Assembly (NCBI GenBank): GCA_022794495.1
Contig: JAAWEX010000005.1
Span: forward strand, 1-32,229
Direction of reading: 5' to 3'
DNA from: Lawsonibacter sp.
Lineage (GTDB): Bacteria > Bacillota > Clostridia > Oscillospirales > Oscillospiraceae
Length of the DNA stretch: 32,229 nt
The notes beneath the pieces are model-generated. The model searched no databases, was not told where the DNA came from, and saw nothing but the letters and a program-made list of their open reading frames with translations. Positions within the stretch are counted from its first letter, which is position 1. Each line of letters starts with the position of its first letter. Shown in pieces: positions 26,444 to 32,229 of this stretch. Position numbers and translations under genes: made by a program.

Positions 26444-27019
26444 ATGCTGTATCATGATTGGGAGGCCCTGGAGCAGGCCTGTCTTTCCTGCCAGAAGTGC
26501 GCTTTGGCCGACACCCGGCACAATGTGGTATTTGGCATGGGCCCCAGAGACGCCGAGGTGATGTGCATCGGCGAGGGCCCCGGCGAAAACGAGGATTTAC
26601 AGGGCAAGCCCTTCGTAGGCCGGGGCGGCAAGCTGCTGGACGACATGCTGGAGATGGTGGACCTGAGCCGGGAGAAGAACGTCTACATCGCCAATATGGT
26701 CAAATGCCGCCCGCCCCAGAACCGGGACCCGCTGAACACCGAGCAGGACGCCTGCATCGACTATCTGCGCAGTCAGGTGGCCCTCATCCGCCCCAAGATT
26801 ATCATCTGTCTTGGCCGCATCTCCGCCTGCCGCATCATCAAGCCCGACTTTAAGATCACCAAGGAGCATGGCCAGTGGTTTGAGAAAAACGGCGTGTGGA
26901 TGACCGCCCTGTTTCACCCCGCCGCCATCCTCCGGGACCCCCGCCGCCGCCCGGAGACCTTCGAGGATTTAAAGGTGATTCAGGCCAAGATTCACGAGGT
27001 CTGCGACCATACCTATTGA
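26444..27019 (+). CDS. uracil-DNA glycosylase, Fe-S family 4-like
   Basis: 191 aa; N-terminal CxxC (CQKC), GEGPGENEDLQGKPFVGRGGKLLDDML, NMVKCRPPQNRDP, HPAAILRDP; RBS AAGGAGG. Confidence 0.93.
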   Translation: MLYHDWEALEQACLSCQKCALADTRHNVVFGMGPRDAEVMCIGEGPGENEDLQGKPFVGRGGKLLDDMLEMVDLSREKNVYIANMVKCRPPQNRDPLNTEQDACIDYLRSQVALIRPKIIICLGRISACRIIKPDFKITKEHGQWFEKNGVWMTALFHPAAILRDPRRRPETFEDLKVIQAKIHEVCDHTY

Positions 27020-27038
27020 GAGGGAGGACGGAATGTAA

Positions 27039-27878
27039 ATGGACATACAATATGACCTGTCCGCCGCCGAGCTCCTCAAAATCCTGGGCTATACCCAGCC
27101 GTCGGGCCGGGCGTGGCTGGAGGAGCTGAAACGGGAGAAGCAAATCCCCCTGCCCTCAGTCTACACCGAATTTATGGAGCTGGCCTGGCAGTGTCCGCTG
27201 TTTTCCACCTCCAACCTCTGGACCGGAAAAATTCTTCCCCGGATGTATTACGACGAAATTCAGGAATACATTGATGACCTCAAGGCCCACATGGACAGCG
27301 CCCCGGCCTACCTTAAAAACCGGTATGCCCCCTTTGTGAAGCTCCCTCGGGAGGCGTGGACGGACAAACTGGACGATTACCTTATCATAGGCAGCGATTT
27401 CGGCGGTGGCGAAGCCACCTTCGGCATCCGCAGAGCGGACTTGGAGCAGGACGACCCGCCCATGTACTGGCATCACGAGCGGGACCCCGCCGCCAAGTGG
27501 CGGGAGGATAAGCAGACGCTGTCCAGTTTTCTTTTGGAGGCTCTCTGGAATGTGTTAGAGGGTTCAAACTACGACACCGCAGAGCGGGAGCTGGAAAAAT
27601 CAGGCTGGCGGATTGAGGAGTATTTTGATCCCAAAAAAGAGGATTGGGTGGCATCCAAAGCCGTCCTGAAAAAGCAGGGTATCGTCTATTCTGAACTGAA
27701 GCGATATAAAGGCGATGAAGGCGGAAAAGTGTTTGGCTGTTATGACCGAGATCTAAACGTCATTTATACCGGCAGTATAGCGGATGGTGAAATATCTCTG
27801 TCCGCCATCAACCGGGCAGAGGCTGAAAAGGTCCTCCTTGATATTGACGACTACGATTTTCCCCAGGAGGATGGCTGA
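27039..27878 (+). CDS. SUKH (SMI1/KNR4)-like protein
   Basis: 279 aa; LPSVYTEFMELA, YLIIGSDFGGGEATFGIRRADLEQDDPPMYW and SSFLLEALWNVLEG are SUKH-like; 20 bp after the UDG stop, so probably co-transcribed. Confidence 0.55.
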   Translation: MDIQYDLSAAELLKILGYTQPSGRAWLEELKREKQIPLPSVYTEFMELAWQCPLFSTSNLWTGKILPRMYYDEIQEYIDDLKAHMDSAPAYLKNRYAPFVKLPREAWTDKLDDYLIIGSDFGGGEATFGIRRADLEQDDPPMYWHHERDPAAKWREDKQTLSSFLLEALWNVLEGSNYDTAERELEKSGWRIEEYFDPKKEDWVASKAVLKKQGIVYSELKRYKGDEGGKVFGCYDRDLNVIYTGSIADGEISLSAINRAEAEKVLLDIDDYDFPQEDG

Positions 27879-27931
27879 GCCTTCTGTATCATTTCACCTC
27901 TCACCGGGCATACTGTCACTGAGGTGATTGT

Positions 27932-28117
27932 ATGGATTTGAACATGAACGCGGCGGTAACCTTTGGCGAGCTGCTGCAAAAGAACCCCCAGGCCTCTGCC
28001 TTTTACGACCGTTGCACCCCGGAACAGCGGAATGCGATCCTGCTCCAGCTGGGCCAGATGACCAGCCAGTCCCAGCTGCGGGCCTTTGTGGACAACCTGC
28101 CCAGCGCGTCCCTGTAA
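27932..28117 (+). CDS. small 61-aa protein of unknown function
   Basis: MDLNMNAAVTFGELLQKNPQASAFYDRCTPEQRNAILLQLGQMTSQSQLRAFVDNLPSASL; RBS GAGGTG before ATG, terminator directly after. Confidence 0.7.
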   Translation: MDLNMNAAVTFGELLQKNPQASAFYDRCTPEQRNAILLQLGQMTSQSQLRAFVDNLPSASL

Positions 28118-28124
28118 GCACCGA

Positions 28125-28158
28125 CCGCCCGCCCCATACAGGGCGGGCGGCGCTGTTT
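28125..28158 (+). terminator. intrinsic terminator after the 61-aa ORF
   Basis: CCGCCCGCCC CATACA GGGCGGGCGG followed by cgctgtttt; 10-bp perfect stem. Confidence 0.75.
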
Positions 28159-28159
28159 T

Positions 28160-28741
28160 CTACCCCCAGCCGCCGGAAAATTCCGGCTGGCAGTCGGTGT
28201 CCTGCACCACAAAAATCTCATACAGATGGGACAGGGCGTCCCAGGTGGCCTTATCCATACAGCCTGTGGCCGGCAGTCCGGCGGCCCTTTGCAGCCACCG
28301 GACGTTTTCCGCCGACGCAGGCCCGTGGTTTCCGTCCGCCTGGCAGGGAGTGATTCCCTCAAAGTGCCGGGACAGCACATTAAACATGGTCTGTGGAACG
28401 ATCATATACTCCCTGCTGTTCCCCTCGTGAACCTGAATGCCCTCTGACGGAAATACCCGCGTGGCCCGGGAGTAGCTCTCTCTGGTCTGCTGCCTCAGCC
28501 AGCAGCTGTGGATGGCGTCCCAGGTGGCCTGGTCCACCACCCCGGTGACCGGCAGGCCCGCCTCCCGCTGAAAGCGCATCACCGCCTCCAGGGTGCGCTC
28601 GCCGTAGACCCCGTCTACCGCCAGCTCCGGTAAAAACTGATAGGTTTTCGACAGCTGACGGAGCATATACTGCAGGCTGCTCACCGGCTTGGCCAGCATC
28701 TCCCGCTCCAGCAGCTCCCGTCCTGCCGCAGTGTCTCTCAT
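28160..28741 (-). CDS. protein with two PG_binding_1 domains
   Basis: Start MRDTAAGRELL at 28741 (ATGA overlap with upstream stop); LQYMLRQLSKTYQFLPELAVDGVYGERTLEAVMRFQREAGLPVTGVVDQATW and a second copy near the C-terminus. Confidence 0.85.
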   Translation of the reverse strand: MRDTAAGRELLEREMLAKPVSSLQYMLRQLSKTYQFLPELAVDGVYGERTLEAVMRFQREAGLPVTGVVDQATWDAIHSCWLRQQTRESYSRATRVFPSEGIQVHEGNSREYMIVPQTMFNVLSRHFEGITPCQADGNHGPASAENVRWLQRAAGLPATGCMDKATWDALSHLYEIFVVQDTDCQPEFSGGWG

Positions 28742-29994
28742 ACCTCTACTCCTCTCTGTCCATTCTGACCATCCCGCTGGCCCAGCTCCAGGGGCCGGCC
28801 CGGATACTGGCCCATCCGGGGGGTGGCGCCCCACTGCTCCGGCTTCTCTCCGGGCAGGCCTCCAGACATCACCGGAAGGGCGTCCTCTCTCAAGGACTGA
28901 GCCCGCACCGTGTCTCTGCGGAGGAAGTAGTCTGCCAGGGCGAAATTGCTGTAAATGGAGTTCCAGGCGGTCTCGTCCACATAGCCGTTGGGGGTCAGGC
29001 CCACCAGCTGCTGGTAGGTGCGCACCGCCTGGGTGGTGGCGGAGCCGAACTGACCATCCACCGCCATCGGAAGCAGGGAGCTGTCAAACTGGGCCAGCAT
29101 GGCCAGCATATATTGCAGAATGCCCACCTCCGGGCCGCTGTCCCCCTCCTCCAGGGGGCCGGGAAACTGGAAGCGGACGGTGACAAAGCTCTGTCCCTGG
29201 CTCACCAGCTCGGCAAGCTGGAGGATGCCCGCGTAGAGATAGACCATCTTATACCAGGTAGCCTTGCCCACCACCCCGTCCGGGTCCAGGCTGAAAATGC
29301 GCTGGAAGGTGCGCACCGCGTTCCGGGTATCCTCCCCGAAGACGCCGGTAACCGGAGCAATCTTGGGGATGGCGGGGTAATTTTGAGAAATGCGGTTGAG
29401 CATAAATTGGAACATGGCTACATTCTGGCCCACCGAGCCCAGCCGCATGGCTTCCCCCGGATAGGAGGGCGAGATGTCCTGGATGGGGGCGTCTACCACC
29501 AGCTCGATGTCTCTGCCGTAGTAGTGGCGCAGGATCTCCATAGAGTTGAGGCCGTCCTGGGCCAGCTCCTGACTGCCCCACTGGGACAGGCCGTCGCAGG
29601 TGGAGGTGGTGCCGTTGCAGAATTTGGCGGCCAGGGGCTCCACATAGCCCTGGCGGCGGATATAGTCGTTAAAAATCTCGTCCACGATCTGGCTGATGTT
29701 CTCAAAGATGTTCCGGCCCTTGATAAACTTCTGGTCATACTGGGTGGTGGAGGTGATCTGGAAGTCGTAGCCCCGGCTGGGGTAAAACTCGGTATACACC
29801 CGGTTCAGGGCGAAGGAGATGATGGCCAGCACGTTGGCCCGAATGGCGGCGGGCTCCCAGGTGGGGTATATCTCGCTGGAGGCCACGTTTTTTACATAGT
29901 CGGGAAAGGATACGGTAACATTCTCCGCCCACTGGTCGGGCAGGCCCATGTGCACCGTGATGGTGCGGGGCACGTATGGAAGAATAATGGGCAT
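28738..29994 (-). CDS. SleC-like spore cortex-lytic protein core: SpoIID-like lytic domain plus two PG_binding_1 domains
   Basis: 418 aa; NVASSEIYPTWEPAAIRANVLAIISFALNRVYTEFYPSRGYDF, GRNIFENISQIVDEIFNDYIRRQG, GLSQWGSQELAQDGLNSMEILRHYYG; then VFGEDTRNAVRTFQRIF and VDGQFGSATTQAVRTYQQLVG. Confidence 0.82.
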   Translation of the reverse strand: MPIILPYVPRTITVHMGLPDQWAENVTVSFPDYVKNVASSEIYPTWEPAAIRANVLAIISFALNRVYTEFYPSRGYDFQITSTTQYDQKFIKGRNIFENISQIVDEIFNDYIRRQGYVEPLAAKFCNGTTSTCDGLSQWGSQELAQDGLNSMEILRHYYGRDIELVVDAPIQDISPSYPGEAMRLGSVGQNVAMFQFMLNRISQNYPAIPKIAPVTGVFGEDTRNAVRTFQRIFSLDPDGVVGKATWYKMVYLYAGILQLAELVSQGQSFVTVRFQFPGPLEEGDSGPEVGILQYMLAMLAQFDSSLLPMAVDGQFGSATTQAVRTYQQLVGLTPNGYVDETAWNSIYSNFALADYFLRRDTVRAQSLREDALPVMSGGLPGEKPEQWGATPRMGQYPGRPLELGQRDGQNGQRGVEV

Positions 29995-30006
29995 AGCGGC
30001 TCCCCC

Positions 30007-30408
30007 TCACAGGCTCTGGGCGGGGATATCCCGCTCGTCCCGCTGCTGAAGGCTGCAAAGTCCCTGGGGCAGGGGGATCAGCTCCATGCTCTGCATCGTC
30101 TCAACACCGGGGAATATCTGCACGTTCTCCACCTGGAGCATCGCGTAGCCGGGCTGCTCCGCCCACACAGAGCACAGCGCGCAGGGGGCGCCGTCTCCGG
30201 GCAGCCCGTTGGGCGAGGTGCTCTCCGCCGGGAAGGGGGTGTCGATCTGTATGGTGTTGATTTTTCCGCTGCTGTCAGTACACTGTATGGAGAGCAGCTT
30301 CCACTTGCCCTCCTCCCCCGGCGCGGCCACCACTACCGTGGCCCCCTCCAGGGGTATCTGCGCCTGGGAGGTGTACACCCGGACGCTTAAGGTTCCTGTT
30401 GCTTGCAT
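30007..30408 (-). CDS. stand-alone SleC-type N-terminal (prodomain-like) beta-sandwich protein
   Basis: Start MQATGTLSVRVYTSQAQIPLEGATVVV at 30408 (RBS GGAGGT); ...VENVQIFPGVETMQSMELIPLPQ; stops 12 nt before the SleC-like core ORF. Confidence 0.6.
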   Translation of the reverse strand: MQATGTLSVRVYTSQAQIPLEGATVVVAAPGEEGKWKLLSIQCTDSSGKINTIQIDTPFPAESTSPNGLPGDGAPCALCSVWAEQPGYAMLQVENVQIFPGVETMQSMELIPLPQGLCSLQQRDERDIPAQSL

Positions 30409-30518
30409 TGTGATACCTCCTAACGGCAGCCCCATCCAGGGGACTGCCGCTCATCCCATCCTATGCCAGGGATGCCTCCCGTGCCCCGCAGGTTTCTCCG
30501 GAGCTTCGTTTTCCGCTC

Positions 30519-30547
30519 TTGCATTACCTGCATATTTATAGTAGAAT
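30519..30547 (+). promoter_or_regulatory. candidate promoter of the radical-SAM gene
   Basis: TTGCAT - 17 nt - TAGAAT upstream of aaaggagg...ATG (30580). Confidence 0.65.
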
Positions 30548-30579
30548 AAAGCGATTTTGGTAAAAGGAGGCAGGCGTCC

Positions 30580-31956
30580 ATGGGTATGACGGCCGTAAAA
30601 TCAGTGGACCCCCACAGCCCGGCCCGCCGGGCGGGCGTCCGGGCGGGGGAAACCCTCACCCATATTAACGGCCACCCCATTGTGGACGTGCTGGATTATA
30701 AATTCTACAGCTACGACCCCCGGCTGGAGCTCACGCTCCAAGGGGCGGACGGGTCTGTCCGCACGCTGCGGATACGCAAATCCGAGGGTGAGGACCTGGG
30801 GCTGGAGTTCGAGACCTATCTGATGGATCGGGCCCGGTCCTGCGCCAACCACTGCATCTTCTGCTTTGTGGACCAGATGCCGCCGGGGATGCGCCCCTCC
30901 CTCTACTTCAAGGACGACGACGCCCGGCTGTCCTTTCTTCTGGGCAACTACCTCACCCTTACCAACCTCTCCCCCCGGGAGGTCCAGCGGATCATCGACC
31001 TGCGCATCTCCCCCATCAACATCTCCGTCCACACCACCGACCGGGCGCTGCGGGCTCAGATGCTGAAAAACCCCCGAGCCGGCGAGGGCATCGACATTAT
31101 GGAGCGGTTTGCCCGGCATAACATCACCATGAACTGCCAGATCGTCTCCTGCCCCGGCGTCAACGACGGCCCCGCCCTGGACAAGACCCTGGCCGACCTG
31201 GCCGCCATGTTCCCGGCGGTGAACAGCATCTCGGTGGTGCCGGTGGGGGTGACCAAATACCGGGAGGGACTGTATCCCCTGCAAACCTACACCCAAACCA
31301 CCGCCTCCTCCCTCATCCACCAGGTGGAGGCCTTCGCCGCCAGGCACCTGGAGATTCACGGCACAAGGCTGGCGTGGTGCTCCGACGAGTTCTACCTGCT
31401 GGCCGGGCGGGACCTGCCCGACGAGGACTACTTTGAGGACTTCACCCAGCTGGACAACGGGGTGGGGATGCTCACCCTCCTCAGCCGGGAGTTCAGCCGG
31501 GCCCTGGACCTGATGGAGCCGGACGAGCTGGAGGGAACGGTCCCCTTCTCCATCGCCACCGGGGTATCCGCCGCCCCGTTTTTGGCAAAATTGGTGGCCC
31601 GGGCCAGGGAAAAATGTGGTACAATAGAGGGGCGGGTCTACCCCATCGTCAACCGCTTCTTTGGCGAGACCATCACGGTGGCCGGACTGGTCACCGGGGG
31701 AGACCTGATTTCCCAGCTCCGGGGAAAGGAGCTGGGAGAGCGCCTGCTCATCCCGGCCAGTATGCTCCGCTCCGGAGAGAATGTCTTTCTGGACGACGTG
31801 ACCACCGCGGACGTGGAGCGGGCGCTGGGGGTGCCTGTGGTCCCCGTCCCCCAGGACGGCTACGAGCTGCTGGACGCCATCTGCGGCGTGGCGCTCACCC
31901 ACGAAGCCCAGCGCCCGGCTTGGGAAAATGAGGAATTTTATCGGTATAATCCGTAG
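30580..31956 (+). CDS. DUF512 family radical-SAM protein with N-terminal PDZ-like domain
   Basis: 458 aa; [22 protein letters not shown] (PDZ), [14 protein letters not shown] (CxxxCxxC), [23 protein letters not shown]; immediately upstream of der. Confidence 0.93.
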   Translation: MGMTAVKSVDPHSPARRAGVRAGETLTHINGHPIVDVLDYKFYSYDPRLELTLQGADGSVRTLRIRKSEGEDLGLEFETYLMDRARSCANHCIFCFVDQMPPGMRPSLYFKDDDARLSFLLGNYLTLTNLSPREVQRIIDLRISPINISVHTTDRALRAQMLKNPRAGEGIDIMERFARHNITMNCQIVSCPGVNDGPALDKTLADLAAMFPAVNSISVVPVGVTKYREGLYPLQTYTQTTASSLIHQVEAFAARHLEIHGTRLAWCSDEFYLLAGRDLPDEDYFEDFTQLDNGVGMLTLLSREFSRALDLMEPDELEGTVPFSIATGVSAAPFLAKLVARAREKCGTIEGRVYPIVNRFFGETITVAGLVTGGDLISQLRGKELGERLLIPASMLRSGENVFLDDVTTADVERALGVPVVPVPQDGYELLDAICGVALTHEAQRPAWENEEFYRYNP

Positions 31957-31980
31957 GGGGCGGCCTCTGCGCCGTCCCTG
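31953..31980 (+). repeat. REP-like repeat, GTAGGGRGCGGCCTCTGCGCCGCCCC family
   Basis: GTAGGGGGCGGCCTCTGCGCCGTCCCTG between the radical-SAM gene and der. Confidence 0.7.
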
Positions 31981-32008
31981 CACATGCGAATCAAAAGGAA
32001 GTGACCAA

Positions 32009-32229
32009 ATGAAACCTCTAGTTGCTATTGTGGGCCGGCCTAATGTGGGCAAGTCCATGCTGTTTAACAAGCTGTGCGGCCAGCGGCTGTCCATTGTGGA
32101 GGACACCCCCGGCGTCACCCGGGACCGGCTGTACGCCCCGTGCGAGTGGCGCAACCGGGTCTTCGACATTGTGGACACCGGCGGCATCGAGCCGGGCACC
32201 GATGACCAAATTCTATCCTTTATGCGGGA
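32009..32229 (+). CDS. der: ribosome-associated GTPase Der (EngA), truncated by window end
   Basis: [65 protein letters not shown]-loop, G2 and DTGG motifs; open to the window end. Confidence 0.95.
   Translation, partial: MKPLVAIVGRPNVGKSMLFNKLCGQRLSIVEDTPGVTRDRLYAPCEWRNRVFDIVDTGGIEPGTDDQILSFMR

Noticed and set aside
30601-32199. 532-aa minus-strand ORF opposite the radical-SAM gene and der
   Set aside because: Spans antisense of two confident genes; low-complexity shadow ORF.

Overview
The window is a GC-rich Bacillota chromosomal segment; gene content and order look like Oscillospiraceae/Clostridia (an inference, no search was run). An AT-rich accessory end (about 1-1490) abuts the 3' end of topA. 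Next come topA, dprA, an MFS transporter, a TrmH/SpoU rRNA methyltransferase, dapF, glnA, lysA, a small HTH regulator coupled to lrgA-lrgB, and a division/cell-wall (dcw) cluster on the minus strand: mraZ-rsmH-ftsL-spoVD/PBP-murE-mraY-ftsW-murG-murA-ftsQ-ftsZ. Past the cluster are a family 4-like uracil-DNA glycosylase, a SUKH/SMI1-like protein, a 61-aa small protein, a SleC-like spore cortex-lytic module split over three ORFs, a DUF512/PDZ radical-SAM protein, and the start of der. No CRISPR, tRNA or rRNA was recognised. The signals I consider most worth a second look are: (1) the SleC-like module, with its N-terminal prodomain-like part encoded as a separate gene; (2) the topA/TOPRIM-fragment junction, which is either an island boundary or an assembly chimera; (3) a strong intrinsic terminator plus structured leader between ftsL and the PBP gene inside the dcw operon; (4) palindromic TGTAGGG-ended repeats at the murE-mraY-ftsW-murG-murA junctions of a dcw cluster that lacks murF, murD and murC; (5) an inverted repeat around the ribosome-binding site of the HTH-lrgAB operon, next to a perfect 25-bp TIR MITE-like element.
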